Positions 10,197 through 23,955 of a stretch of 64,000 nucleotides of DNA are shown one piece after another. The DNA comes from Diphasiastrum complanatum. Its lineage: Eukaryota; Streptophyta; Lycopodiopsida; Lycopodiales; Lycopodiaceae. How positions within the stretch are numbered: position 1 is the stretch's first letter; each line of letters starts with the position of its first letter. Made by a program: the position numbers and the translations under genes. The DNA lies in NCBI GenBank assembly GCA_029204225.1, contig CM055110.1, positions 38,744,015-38,808,014 on the forward strand. Reading direction: 5' to 3'. Under the pieces are notes generated by a model, which was not told the DNA's origin, did not search any database, and saw only the letters and a list, made by a program, of their open reading frames with translations.

Positions 10197-13030
10197 TTAT
10201 GCATTTGTTTCCTCAAAACAAATATTGTCTGAGTACAAGAAGACGAACTATTTGAGATTTATTGTACTTGGAGACGGTTCTAAACACGTGGTTGATGGAA
10301 CTGGTGTATTATGGATGGACACGAATAAGGGAGACAAGAAACTGGAGGAAGTTCTCTATGTCCCTACTCTTGATAAAGATCTTCTATCTATAGCTAAGAT
10401 AGTCAATACAGACATGTCAGTAACCTTCACAAAGAACTCTTGTAAGTTGTTCGAGAAAGATTCTGATAACCTGGTTGCTAAAGGAAATAGAGAAGGAAAT
10501 GTATATCACCTGAACATTCGAACAAGAATCGAACAAGTCAATCAAACTCAAGAATCGACAGATGTGTTGTGGCACAAAAGGCTATGTCACATGAACATGG
10601 AAGCCTTGTACCAAGCCAACAAAAGTCATAGAATTCAAGGAGTCTAAATCAAAAGTAGAGATATTTGAACTACCTGCGAATCCTGTTTTAAAGACAAGAT
10701 GACTAGAACACCTTTCAGTAAGAATGTTTATAAAGCAACTAAGGTACTGAAAATTGTGCATTCAGATATTTGTGGACCATTTGGAGTATTGTCGTTGGGT
10801 GAAGCTTTTGAAAAATTCGTTGAGTATACGAATTGGGCTGAGAAGCAGACAGGGAATAAGCCGAAGAAAATTTGTACAGATCATGGAGGTGAGTACATTT
10901 CCAACGAATTTAAGGCTTATTGTACTAATCGAGGTATTATGCATACAAAGACTACATCTTACACACCTCAGCACAATGGAATAGTTGAACGAAGGAATCA
11001 TACACTGATGGAAGCTGCAAGGTGTATGATGGCTCATGCGAAGGCACCAAAACAGTTGTGGGCAGAAGTAGTGGCTACATCAAATTATCTTTAGACTTGT
11101 ATTCTGAAATCTTGAATATTGGATAAAACTCCTCATGAGATATGGTAGAAGTCGAAGCCAAATCTTGCACATGTTTGGACATTTGGATGTGCAGTGTATA
11201 TGCACATACCAGATAAGTTGAGAAAGAAACTCGATGAAAAAACAGAACAAGGTTTTCTAGTAGGATTCGAGTTACATTCATCATATTATCATGTCTATGT
11301 ACCCAAAACTGGCAAGATAAAAGCTGTTCGAGATGTTAACGTTGATGAGACAAAATATAGAGCAGACAGTGATCTAGTCGGCTATGACATTCTCAAAAAC
11401 CTATTATGAGCTACCAAAGACGACGACAAAAAAACAAGCAGAAGATGAAAGAGAATTATTAGATTTAGAGGGAGGTCAAGATCGAGTACCTGACAAACTC
11501 AAATCGCCAGTTCGAATTCTAGCATAAAAGGTCGAATCAGAATCAAATTTGAAACCTATAGAATCAAACTCGAAACCACCTGTGAGAAGATTTGACAGAC
11601 AACGAAAACCACTAGACAAGTATGGTCAGGATGTTTTTAATACAGCCATCGAATTTTGTGGATTCTCTGACGAACCTCAAACATTCGAGGAAGCTATCGA
11701 TGGATTCATGCAATGGAGGATGAAATGTCATCCATGTATAAGAACAATGTATGAACACTTGCACCTATTCCTAATGGAAGAAGATTTATTCATGGATCAA
11801 CCACTTGGTTTTGTAAACCAAGAATATTCAGAATATGGATGTCACATGAATAAAAGTATTTATGGTCTGAAACAAGCTGCTAGACAATGGTATAGAAAGA
11901 AGGACGAAAGACTATGTTCCTTAGGCTTCAAACCTCTATTTGCTGAATCAAATGTCTATATTAGGCATGTCCAAAATGAAATAATCATTCTAGTTGTTTA
12001 TGTTGATGACACGCTTATCTTCTCAAGAAGAGATAAGTTAATTTCAGATGTCAAAAGAGACATTTCTGAAATATTTGAGATCGCTGACCTAGGAGACGCT
12101 AAAATCTATCTAGGCTTGCAGATTGTAAGAGACTTTGAAGGTGATAAGTTGTATCTTCACCAACAAAAGTACACTCAAAAGATCATTCAAAGGTGTACAT
12201 ACTCTCATGATACTTGGAACAATACTGAACAAGGCAGGTTGTCTGCAGACCCTCGAACAAGAGGATCAAATGGCCAAAACAACCTATCTTAGGTTTATTG
12301 GATCATTATTATATCTAGCAGACAATACCAGACCTGATATAGCATTTTTAGTATACAGGCTGAGTCAATATAATCAAAACCCAGGATCGTTGCATTGGAA
12401 GTTAGCAAAGAGAGTACTACAATATCTCCAGGAAATAAAAGATTATGGACTGTGTTATTCGAAGGAAGCTAGATTTTATATTGAATCTTATAGTGACGCA
12501 AGTTGGGCATCCATGAAGGATGATAGAAGAAGTATTTTAGGAGTTGTACCTTAGCATCTGGTGTAGCCATACTCTGGATAAGCAAGAAGCAAACAACAGT
12601 TGCTCAATCTTCTTGTGAAGCGGAATATGTAGCAGCATCCAAGATGGCAAACAAACTAATCTAGATCAAACAGATGTTAGAAGGACTTGATAAATCTATT
12701 TCTGAACCTTATGTCTTGTTAATGGATAACACCTCAGCAATCTATCTTACAAAAGATCCTGTATTTCATTCAAAAATGAAACACATAGCTATCAAGTATC
12801 ATGTTATTCAAGACTTAGTCGAGAAGAAGATACTGAAGACAATCTTCATACCCATAGAGGAAATGACAGCTGATATCTTTACAAAGCCACTCAGTAAAGC
12901 TTTGTTCGAGAAGCAGCGAAGAAGATTGGAGTTAATCCAACTGCCCACTTTGAGAGAGAGTTGTAGAACAAATGATCAGACAAATCTTGATTCTACTAAC
13001 AAAGTGCACAATTTACTTGACAAAGGATGA
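10197..13030 (+). pseudogene. pol: Copia pol, 3' partner of the chimera: protease end to RNase H (A2)
   Basis: It starts inside the protease (VLGDGSKHVVDGTGVLWMD), repeating a region already present in A1 but clearly diverged. The integrase keeps the catalytic signatures IVHSDICGP, CTDHGGEYIS and IVERRNHTLMEAAR, but has lost roughly 30 residues after GPFGVLSLG. A TAG lies at about 11092. The RT (from 11549) has lost its first catalytic block yet keeps IYGLKQAARQWY and the YVDD box (VVYVDDTLIFS near 12000). RNase H follows with frameshifts near 12290 and 12550, with SSCEAEYVAA and LLMDNTSAIYLTKDPVF. It ends at TGA 13028. Inactive. Confidence 0.8.
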
Positions 13031-13640
13031 GAAAAAAACAAACGCGAACTCGAAACATTTTCATTCGTGACCAACTCGAAAGATTCATAAAAGATTCTAA
13101 AAACGAAAATTCTTGTTTCCTGTTCAAACCTCAAATGTCATGAAATTGTCACGAACAATTCGTGAAATGTTCTGGATCTACTTCAAGCTTAAAAAATGTC
13201 ATCTGTCATGAACAATTTGCGAAACACAAAAATGTCACGAAGAGACAATTGTCGCGAACAATTTGCGAAACACAAAGCTGAGAAGAAGAGATAGACTGTC
13301 ATGAAATATTTGTGAACAAAAATTATGCGACCTTGAAAATACAACGTCTATTTAAATATCAACCGTCGTAAATGGTTAGATCTACTGTTACGGGATTGAA
13401 AGCCAAAAGACCTATAAATAAAAGGCCAAAAGACCTGTCCTATAGCAACATAAATACATGTGCACGACTCGTTGTAACCAGCTCATTGAATCAGAGACAT
13501 AACAGCGAGATAAGACAGCAAGAAATGTATACCGAGTCAGATTCAGAAATAAATTCGTTTTTGTTCAATAGTTTCTAATTGTCTAATATTGTCTTTAGTT
13601 GTCTCTTACTTTGTGCAAAAAGTACAAAAAGGACCAAGAG
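13031..13640 (+). repeat. Probable 3' LTR of A2, boundaries approximate
   Basis: It follows RNase H directly, has several GAACAATTTGCGAAACAC-like short repeats at 13150-13280, and a TATA-like CCTATAAATAAAAGG at about 13410. It does not match the 5' LTR at 6280-7212, which supports A1 and A2 being different elements. Confidence 0.45.
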
Positions 13641-13775
13641 TGGAACCTAATCTGATCCTCAAGAGGGATTGGGTGTTAGATCTACTTGATCTATCAATCT
13701 ACTTGAGATTAAGATCAATCTAGATCAATTATAGACACAAAATCATAACAAGAACAATCATTAATTGAAGGTAGG

Positions 13776-14435
13776 TGTACTTTCTAGTTCCACACGTGTG
13801 AAACTATGTCTGAGTACGGACTGAAACCTGAAAATCAAGCACACTATGACAGAACCTCAAAACAATCAAAACAAATGTAGACAAATGGAGAGAATCACAC
13901 AAAATTGCTTCCAAAGCCAAGATTGGTGTCTCACACTGATTATGGCCAAATAAGTCTCTATATAAACACTTCTTGGAGCTCGAGGTACTGATCATGCATC
14001 AGATCTCACACGTGTGAGGATGCCTTGTCACCATCATGCAATTTGACACTTGGATCAAAACTTTCCATTTTGGGCATTTTTGGTCTATTTTTCTACTATA
14101 TGGAGATCTTCATGGAAATCTTCTAGAAGCAAAAACTCCCCTACTACAGCTATTTCCACATGTGTGAGCTGTCCTCTACACATGGGATGTGACACCTATT
14201 CAAAATATTTGGCTCATGCAATCAATAGATTGGTGCCATGTGTCATATCTCTAGAAAACTAGTTTTTTGCCATTTTAGCCACTAGAACTTGAATTAAATC
14301 ATATGTACAACATATATGATTATGGTATATGAAAAGTACACTAGTTTCACACGTGGGAACATGCTCCACACATGTGTTTCTATCCTATATACAAGATTTT
14401 TGGCTTCTACCAAGCTTATTTTCGCATTTTTCACA
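13776..14435 (-). repeat. 3' LTR of copia B; arm 1 of an inverted LTR pair
   Basis: On the minus strand it begins TGTGAAAAATGCG at 14435, right after a purine-rich TTTTTGAGGAG tract, and ends CA at 13776. It carries several CACACGTGTG/CACATGTGTG palindromes. Nearly the whole LTR recurs in inverted orientation at 17347-17997. Confidence 0.8.
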
Positions 14436-14479
14436 CTCCTCAAAAATCTAGCTTGGTAGATCTAGCATAGATCTATCTA

Positions 14480-15316
14480 TAACTCCAAGAACCAATCTTA
14501 ATTTTACAAATGGATCTTTAGGCAATGCCTTGGTGAGTATATCAGCAACACAATCTGATGATGAAAAATGAATAAGCTTGATCTCTTTGCTTGCACTTCC
14601 TCCCTCATGAAATGATGTGCACTCTCGATGTGCTTTGTTCGAGCATGGAAGACTGGATTGTTTGCAAGTTGTTGAGCTGCTTGATTATCACAATATATGC
14701 ATGGAATATCTTCATCCTTGATCACATGTAGCTCCTCCAAAAGCCTTTTAAGCCAAAGAACCTCCTTTTTTGTTGTTGTCATAGCTTTATACTCGGATTA
14801 TGTTGATGAAAGAGAGATGGTATCTTGCTTTTTGGAAAGCCAAGATATAGCTCCTCCACATAAGAATGTAGAAAATGCACTTATGGATCTTCTATCCATC
14901 TTGTCACCTACAAAACTCTCTTAAAGAAATATTAGTCCTTTCATAAACTATGCCAAAGTCTTTTGTAGCCGAGATGCACCTTAACGCCCTTTTTGCTCCT
15001 TTTCAATGACATATTAATGGACTTTGCATGTATTGACTCAATTTGCCAACACAAAAACTAAGATCAGGTCTAGTGATGGTTAAGTATATCAAGGAACCAA
15101 TAAGCATTCTATAGGTAGTGATGTTCTCAAAGGATCTCGAGATTCATCAAAAAGTACATCTCTACTAGCAACAACTTTTTTTGTAATAGGATCATATATC
15201 CTATAAGCTTTCTTACTTTCACTATAACCAACAAAGATGCCTTTGAAAGAAGTGGCATCTTCCTTTTTCCTTGTTTCTAAAGGATTATGTACATAACAAG
15301 TACATCCAATAACCAC
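14480..15316 (-). pseudogene. pol: Copia B pol remnant: integrase end joined to RT end and RNase H
   Basis: Minus strand, in 5' to 3' order. At 15316-15100: integrase C-terminal region (CYVHNPLETRKKEDA, FKGIFVGYSESKKAYRIYDP). It is joined almost directly to the RT C-terminus (ITRPDLSF, near 15070) and then to RNase H (SKKQDTIS near 14830; EVLWLKRLLEELHV; CDNQAAQQLANNPVFHARTK at about 14660). The RT palm with YVDD is absent, so about 1 kb is deleted. The downstream polypurine tract and LTR are preserved. Related to elements D, G and I. Confidence 0.8.
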
Positions 15317-15544
15317 TCATTTTCCATCAGACTAATGTGTTGTATGCATAAAAACTCAAATTACATGCTCCATGAATGCATACTCTAAGCGTGCAAAAAT
15401 AGTTACTGCACCAATATGAAAGTAGTGTAAGAGTCCAAATGATTCTTGCATGTATATAAAATATTCTTGCATGAAGAGCCACTAGCAATCTCCAAGAAGC
15501 ATATTAGATCTTGACCTGGATCTAGCATAAAAAGTTAGTACCTA
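15317..15544. other. Spacer without recognisable content
   Basis: No domain, repeat or LTR end identified. Confidence 0.3.
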
Positions 15545-15559
15545 CCAAGAATTCCAAGA

Positions 15560-15957
15560 TGAAATCGTCAATGGCAGATACAAGTGATAAAACAAAAGAC
15601 TTCCATAGAGCTTGAGAGACTGCGATATACTCTCAAGCTAAAAAGCAAGCAATATGGTTGAGAAACTTACTTTCAAATGTTTGTCCAAAACAATATGCTC
15701 CGACAATTTTATTTTGTGAAATCAAAGTGCCATTGCTATGGCATTCAACCCTAAATTTCATTCTAGGAGTAAGCACATTGAAATCAAGTATCACTATGTC
15801 AAAAGCAAAGTTCCCGACAAAGAGGTAAACTTGCAATACTGTCGAATACAAGATATGACAGCTGATATTTTTAATAAGGCGCTAAGCTTAGATGCCCACA
15901 AAAGGTTTTGTGTAGAACCAAGTTTGAAAGTCAAGGCATTCATGGATCCGGATTAAG
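15560..15957 (+). pseudogene. Copia E RNase H C-terminus
   Basis: Plus strand. Residues SQAKKQAIWLRNLLSNVCP are followed by a frameshift near 15715-15735 and then HSRSKHIEIKYHYVKSKV and DMTADIFNKAL, the conserved end of copia RNase H. Stop TAA at 15954 overlaps a purine-rich AAGGGGGAG tract at 15955-15963, the expected start site for plus-strand DNA synthesis. It is only the 3' end of an element and is truncated upstream. Confidence 0.75.
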
Positions 15958-15963
15958 GGGGAG

Positions 15964-16270
15964 TAATAGATTAGTTTACTATCAGAAATGATTTATTTGA
16001 ATAGTAGATCTTTAATCTACATCCATTCATGTATCTAGTTCTATAGTTTTATTCGTGTTCTTACATAGTCTACAGAAATACTCGGGAAATCGCTCAATAG
16101 ATGGCTCCGACATATCAGATAACATCCGACATATCAACGACATTGACGAAGTCGAAGGAGTCAGACATGTCAAAGAATGACAATTACTATTCCGCCTAAT
16201 ATAAAGCTAGATACTTGCCCTAACTACTTTGCAAGTAAATTCCCAAGAAGTCCTAACTGGATGGATGATG
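15964..16270 (+). repeat. Remnant 3' LTR of copia E
   Basis: Follows the polypurine tract. It begins TAATAGATTAG rather than TG, so the end is degraded. It runs up to the edge of LTR F at 16271. No second copy is seen in the window. Confidence 0.4.
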
Positions 16271-16690
16271 TGAATTAAAATGTGAAACGCAAACTGCAAA
16301 TATCAATCAGACTCTGAAACGAAATGAAACGAAACAATGCGAAACTGGACGAAACAAAACGAAACGAGATGAAACTTAAACAAGTTCTAATATTGACATT
16401 GTTGAAGCGAAATCAAATTAATCGTGAACAAAATACAATCCAGATGGATTTCAGATATGATTGCTGGTCACTGCCAACTATATTATTTTTACAATCCTCC
16501 AGAATGTAGATAGACATTGTTGACCTACATTTTAGATTAATATAGCATTTAACAAAAACTGAATCAGTGTGCGGAATGAATAAAATAAGTGAGTGAGATA
16601 TACAAGCGATAGCAAACAATAATTTATTCAAGATCAGACAAAATTAAGAGTTTTATGTGCGTAATAGCTACAGTATCATCTATTGATCCT
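16271..16690 (-). repeat. Truncated 3' LTR of copia F (same family as LTR A)
   Basis: The reverse complement of 6797-7212 with scattered differences. Its 3' end is the CA at 16271-16272. Its 5' part is missing: the RNase H reading frame runs straight into it at about 16690. Confidence 0.75.
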
Positions 16691-17260
16691 CTAGTTTTTC
16701 GAGCGTTGTATGACCCTTATCAAGTGATACTTGATTGCGAGGTGTTTCGTCTTTGAGTGAAACACATGATCCTTTGTCAAATGTATTGCAGATGTATTGT
16801 CCATTTGCAAAATCAGAGGCTCATTCCTTGTTTCGCCTAGTTCATCGAGAAATTGTTTGAGCCAAATGATTTCATTAGCCATCTTTGCTACTGCAACATA
16901 CTATGCTTCACATGATGACTGAGCCACAATGGTCTATTTCTTGTTGTCCTAGAGAATTGTTGTTCCTGACGCGATGGTGCATCCTCTTGAGACACTTTTG
17001 CAGTCGTCCTTGAGAGATGCCTAGCTAGCATCACTGTAGAAAAGCATCTGGAACCCTGCATCATGAGAATAACATAGACCAAAATCCTTCGTTAATTGGA
17101 GGTATTGCCAAATTCGTTTCGCAATCTTCCAGTGAGTTGATCTTGGATTTGTACAGAATTGGCTCATCTTGAACACAACATAATCTGTAGGAAAAATAGT
17201 AATTATTGTTCCATAGAGAACACGATTAAAATTCAAATAAATCAAACTAATATCAGTGTC
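16691..17260 (-). pseudogene. Copia F RT end and RNase H
   Basis: Minus-strand blocks: THWKIAKRIWQYLQLTKDFG and CYSHDAGFQMLFYSDAS (RT/RNase H junction, near 17050-17150), then, after frame changes, IIWLKQFLDELGETRNEP and LQMDNTSAIHLTKDHVFHSK (about 16770-16870). It closely resembles A2 RNase H. It is truncated by the inverted LTR copy at 17347 on one side and joined to LTR F on the other. Confidence 0.75.
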
Positions 17261-17346
17261 TTCAATCGGGATTGTATCTTATCTATGTACTAATAGAACG
17301 ATATTAGTTTTGATTGGATATGCGTGCAAAAATTATATGTGGAAGT

Positions 17347-17997
17347 TGTGAAAAATGCAAAAATAAGCTTGGTAGAAGCCAAAAATCTTGTATATAGAAT
17401 AGACACACATATGTGGAGCTTGTTCCCACGTGTGAAACTAGTGTACTTTTCATATACCATAATAATATATGTTGTACATATGATTTAATTCAAGTTCTAG
17501 TGGCTAAAATGGCAAAAAACTAGTTTTCTAGAGATATGACACATGGCACCAATCTACTGATGGCATGAGCCAAATATTTTGAATAAGTGTCACATCCAAT
17601 GTGTAGAGGACAGCTCACACATGTGGAAATAGCTGTAGTAGGCGAGTTTTTGCTTCTAGAAAATTTCCATGAAGATCTCCATATAGTAGGAAAATAGACC
17701 AAAAATGCCCAAAATGAAAAGTTTTGATCCAAGTGTCAAATTGCATGATGGTGACAAGGCATCCTCACACGTGTGAGATCTAATGCATGATCAGTACCTC
17801 GAGCTCCAAGAAGTGTATATATAGAGGCTTATTTGGCCATAATCAGTGTGACACACCAATCTTGGTTTTGGGAGCAATTTTGTGTGATTCTCTCCATTTA
17901 TCTACATTTGTTTTGATTGTTTTGAGGTTCTATCATAGTGTACTTGATTTTCAAGTTGGATTCCATACTCAGACAGAGTTTCACACACGTGGAACCA
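17347..17997 (+). repeat. LTR copy in inverted orientation to LTR B (arm 2)
   Basis: Starts TGTGAAAAATGC at 17347 and matches the reverse complement of 13776-14435 almost throughout, including the CACACGTGTG palindromes. It is sandwiched between RNase H of F and the protease end of C, with no primer site or gag in the same orientation, so it is a solo or truncated LTR. Confidence 0.75.
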
Positions 17998-18009
17998 GGA
18001 ACTACTTCC

Positions 18010-18669
18010 AACTTCTTCAATTGAACATGCATCACTAGCAACTGTGTATATTGATTTCTTAGGATCTAGAACAGATTCAATAGAAACAAAAGAATCTTTG
18101 GAGCAACTCATATGAGTTGTGGCTCCACTATCAATATACCAAGATACATCATTAAAGGGTAAAGAGGAGAAACTAGACATCATGAGAGATGCCTCTCCAT
18201 CACTTGCATGTGAGTCTTCTATGATACAATTGGCTTGATCTTCTTGAGTCTTCTTCTTGAAGTTAGAAGAATGAGTTGAATCATCTTCTACTCCTCCATA
18301 GACTTTGTTCTTTGCTTTGTCCTTGGTGAAGGCTTGAGAGTACTTGTTTTTGCTCCTCCCACTTGACTTGATCTTGGCTTCATGAAAGGACTTAAGAGTT
18401 TCCCAAGTCTCCTTGGCTGAGGTGCATGAACTTATTTCTCTCAGCATCTCATCAGAGATGTTCAATTTGATGATATGAAGAGCAATTCTTGCTCTCTTCT
18501 TGAATCTCTGAGACTCATCATAAGTTTCAGGTTCAACTTCAATTCTTGTTACAATGTCCATTACACCATAGAGAATCAACAAGGATTCTATCCTATCCTT
18601 CCAAACTGAATAATTGAAGGTATCTAGTCTTTCACTAGTTTCAAAGATAAAATCTTCTACAGATGCCAT
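18010..18669 (-). pseudogene. gag: Copia C gag and protease
   Basis: Minus strand from ATG 18669. The gag N-terminus reads ETSERLDTFNYSVWKDRIES, then KKRARIALHIIKLNISDEML and TSAKETWETLKSFHEAKIKS. The middle of gag, including the zinc knuckle, is deleted. A basic stretch (SGRSKNKYSQAF) leads to the protease active site VSWYIDSGATTHMSCS at about 18110. The frame runs into LTR arm 2, where the element is cut off. The leader, primer site and 5' LTR upstream are intact. Confidence 0.8.
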
Positions 18670-19431
18670 GAATGTGAAGACTCTTGTAATTGGACAACAA
18701 AATGGAATGAATGTGTTGCTTCTCTTTCAATCTAGAATCTAACATGCAAATTTGATCCAACCTATTGAAATCATGCAACAGAATATGTGAGACCTATTTC
18801 ACTACAAGGAATCAATCAACTTGAATTTGGATCTAGCCTCTATCTACTGATGAAGCACTTACAATTCTGATGTCAAATTTTCCACAAGTTTCAAATGAAT
18901 GAAACACACTCAAGAAACACACAAACAACTCAAAACACAAGACTTTCTGTGAAATGATGTGTCTATGACAACAAAAATTTGTCTTATCCAATTCTATCTC
19001 AGATTGAGTACCAAAACTATGAATAATGAATCATGCATGCAATATATTCAAATCAAAAAATGTCCACTTGGGTTTTGGGTCTCACCCTACCCTCTTTAAG
19101 AGCTTATAACTCCTACTAGGGACATCGGAATGAAATGAAACCTATTGCATTGAAAAGAGGGCTCTTCTAGCTTTCCAACAAGCTATAATGTCAGTATCTT
19201 TGGATCTAACATAGAGGAGATAGATTCAAATGATGTATTCTAGTTTTCACACATATGAAAAGTCAGAATTTTGTACATCCTCTGTTCTGGACTGAAAATA
19301 TCAGTTCTAACCTCATTCACCAAAAAACTGCTCAAGAAAAGATAGCAAAACACTGCTAAACAGCTTCCTAGCTTGAATTAACAGAAAAATCTTCATACAC
19401 CTGATGTTAGTAGCATTCAAAGCATGGTATG
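18670..19431 (-). other. Untranslated leader of copia C
   Basis: Roughly 760 bp between primer site and gag start, with no open frame of note; it contains the palindrome CACATATGAAA-like near 19250. Confidence 0.55.
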
Positions 19432-19443
19432 GCTCTGATACCA
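19432..19443 (-). other. Primer-binding site, copia C
   Basis: On the minus strand the sequence TGGTATCAGAGC follows directly after the LTR's terminal CA. It is the canonical plant copia site matching initiator tRNA-Met. Confidence 0.9.
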
Positions 19444-20253
19444 TGTAAAAAATCCAGCAATTTCACACGTGTGGAAATCCACAAGAAATGTGTGAATGAT
19501 CTTGACCATGCTTTGTGTGGCACACAGAACAACTGTAGAGCAATTCTGCAATCCACCAATGAGATCTGAGGCTAGAACACAATCTAGAAAGCTACAGATC
19601 AAAGTAAAACTAATTCCTCACAAGTAGAGAGAATACATAACCAATAATGTATGAAGAAGACACCAATCTCGAGTTAGAGAGAGAATATCAAAACAAGCAA
19701 AATAGCATTAGATCCAATTTTGACATTATGACATTACCAAAGCTTGATTCATCATTAGATATGAATGAGAATGATATGTACATATATAGGAGAGCCAAAA
19801 TTTGTGGTACTACTTGCATTCAGTGCATTTCCTACACCTAATCAAGTGTAAACTATTACCACATTGACAACTAACAGCTTGTATGCTCAAATTGCACCTA
19901 ACTGCATGTAACTTCCCTAGATGACTTGGACATGTGTAGAACATGTGTACTGACTTGCATGTTGCATGCAGTGATTGCATGTTGCATGCAGTGATTGCAT
20001 GTTGCATGCATGCACTCTAACTGATGTTGCATGTCATCTAGTTTTATGCATGTCATCAAATCTAGATCTACCTAACTCAAACTCGCCCTAATCTACAATG
20101 TTATGTGCTCAATTCACATACCTTTGATATTTACAATGGAACAAAGTGAAATATGACCATCTAGACATTATGCATGTCATGTAGCTCGAGTTTGTACATT
20201 CTAGAGAATAATATTTACAACTTGTAAATGCACAAGCAAGATGATTTTCCACA
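19444..20253 (-). repeat. 5' LTR of copia C
   Basis: Minus strand: starts TGTGGAAAATC at 20253 and ends CA at 19444, adjoining the primer site. It includes a 20-bp internal repeat, GATTGCATGTTGCATGCAGT, in two to three copies (19955-20010), rich in CATGCA (RY-type) motifs, and a palindrome TTCACACGTGTGGAA at about 19462. Most of it recurs at 52912-53707 in the same orientation. Confidence 0.85.
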
Positions 20254-20374
20254 TCAACCCCTATAGACAAGTTGAATGGCTTTTTATTCTTCACATCTCT
20301 GCCTTGCTTTGGTTTAACTGCCTTTCTATCATTCTGTATCTCTTTCTCTCACTCTCTCTTGCTGGCTAACTATA

Positions 20375-21507
<1,133 letters not shown>

Positions 21508-22758
21508 TTGATCAGCTTCCAAATGCAAGGTTTCATGGCAACCATAAGGATCATGTTTCGTGACTCAGAATTCTTCTATGAAGGAGAGGATGAAGATAGC
21601 ACAAGGATTGCGGAGGATGTGATCAACACACATTTTTCACTGGCAAATCAGAATTTTCGGACTTATCATTCAATCTCTCAAATATCTGCCAGCGCTCCCA
21701 TTTTGATTCCTTGTGGAACATTTGAACATTATGCTACAAAATTTTTTGTTGTTGAACATAGTTTAAGCAAAAACATTTCTATACAACTTGAATCTAGTAT
21801 TGGCACCTCCAATCACACAGATCAAGATGAAAAGGTTATAATGGATTTGGATCATGACACATCTCCCAATCCACATTGAGATGCAAGTCCTTCTCCTGTT
21901 GCACAAAAACCTCCCAATACAACCACTCAGGTATCAGACACAATGCTTGTATTTGACTTGATCAATAGTCTTCCCATCAACAACAACTTACGAAAGCTTG
22001 TTAATGGAGTAAAAAATCTTCTCATTGTGGATGAGCTTCCGGGCAGATACGATGGTGATGTCATCTATGAATTGCCAAACATTTCTAAAAAACATAGTTC
22101 AATGGAGGGAATGGAACAGAGCAAGGATGGCCACCCTTGGGTACGTTATGTAACAACCACTATTTATGGTTTTGCTGGTGATGTTCGAAAGTCGTATTGT
22201 GGAGGCTCTTTCATATGCGAGAACGAATTGTGCAGCAATTTACAATTTTTTGGAAGTGCAAACAGAACCAAATGGAAGGGAAGATTGAGCGTGCGGTGTC
22301 CTCTTGGTACTGTGCAGAAACATCATGGTGGATTTTTGTGTTATCATTGTAGATTTAGACCAACACGTGTTGGGACTTGTCCTGCCAAAATATATTATGT
22401 TATATCACATGATGTTTGGTATACAATGCTCACAATTCATTTAGGGTCACATTGTCATGAGGTGGCTGAAGGTGAATGTTTGCATACACGGAATATTGTC
22501 AGAAATCTGATTGAAGATCAAGTTTCTAAATTGCTTGGTGTTGGACAAAAGAAAATTGAAAAAGAGATTGCAAAGGAGTTGATAATGAATGAGCTGCTCT
22601 CTGGAAATGGCTCTACAATTGAGATGTTAGATGTTGATAATTTTTTAGCTATGTTGGACCAATTACAACCCTTGACGAATCAAAGAAGGTGGTATAGAAA
22701 AATTTATCTATCTGGATTGTTTTCATTATCGGTTTTTTTTAACATACGTTCTGCGTGA
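21508..22758 (+). pseudogene. Zinc-finger (GCM/FLYWCH-like) transposase-type protein, one nonsense codon
   Basis: A single frame, interrupted only by TGA at 21877, spans about 416 codons. The N-terminal half is acidic (FYEGEDEDS, DLDHD). The central part has regularly placed Cys and His: CGGSFICENELCSN, RCPLGTVQKHHGGFLCYHC, TCPAKIYYV, then IHLGSHCHEVAEG. CPAK followed by GxHxH resembles GCM/WRKY- or FLYWCH-type fingers found in Mutator-like transposases and FAR1-type proteins; this is inference from pattern only. The end has helical, charged residues (KKIEKEIAKELIMNELL). No DDE transposase core is present. A fragment of a second copy lies at 53873-54236. Confidence 0.5.
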
Positions 22759-22779
22759 GGACCGTGAGAAGCGTGAGTG

Positions 22780-23470
<691 letters not shown>

Positions 23471-23955
23471 TCTCTCTCTCTCTCTCATTATCTACACATT
23501 GCATGAAGCACACTGCTTGAAGAAGCAATCTGAACAATCCATGAAGATTATCCGCCTGGATCAGTCCACAGATTGTCCATTGATCAAATCAAATTAATGA
23601 ATAACAAACCAGATGGCCGCTCTCTCTCTAGAGAGCTCTCTCTCTCTCTCACTCGGATGCTCTCCCTCTCTCTCTAGAAAACATAGCACTCGGTCTCCCT
23701 TGTCCCTAGGCCCTTACCCCTTATCCCTTAGTCCGTTGCCCCTAGTCCTTGACTTTTTTATATATTTTGTGAATCTTTTATCTTGTCTTTATTATTACTT
23801 TTGTATTTATTTAAGGTCTTTTACTAGTTTACAATTTCATTTTTTATATTTTTTTAATTAAGATTAAATCCTTTCAATGCTTTCTACATTATTTTTGTAG
23901 GGTTTTAAGTTTTTTAGATAAGGTTGTATTACGGTTCTTTTAAGATTTAAGATCA
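23471..23955. other. Low-complexity spacer with a short heptamer run
   Basis: CT-rich segments to 23690, then a short run of CCCTTAG/CCCTTRT-type heptamers (23698-23755) like the array at 41-42 and 49 kb. No gene. Confidence 0.5.

Noticed and set aside
17520-17732. Pair of similar short proteins in both LTR arms (14050-14262 and 17520-17732)
   Set aside because: They are mirrored open frames within the duplicated LTR and not genes.
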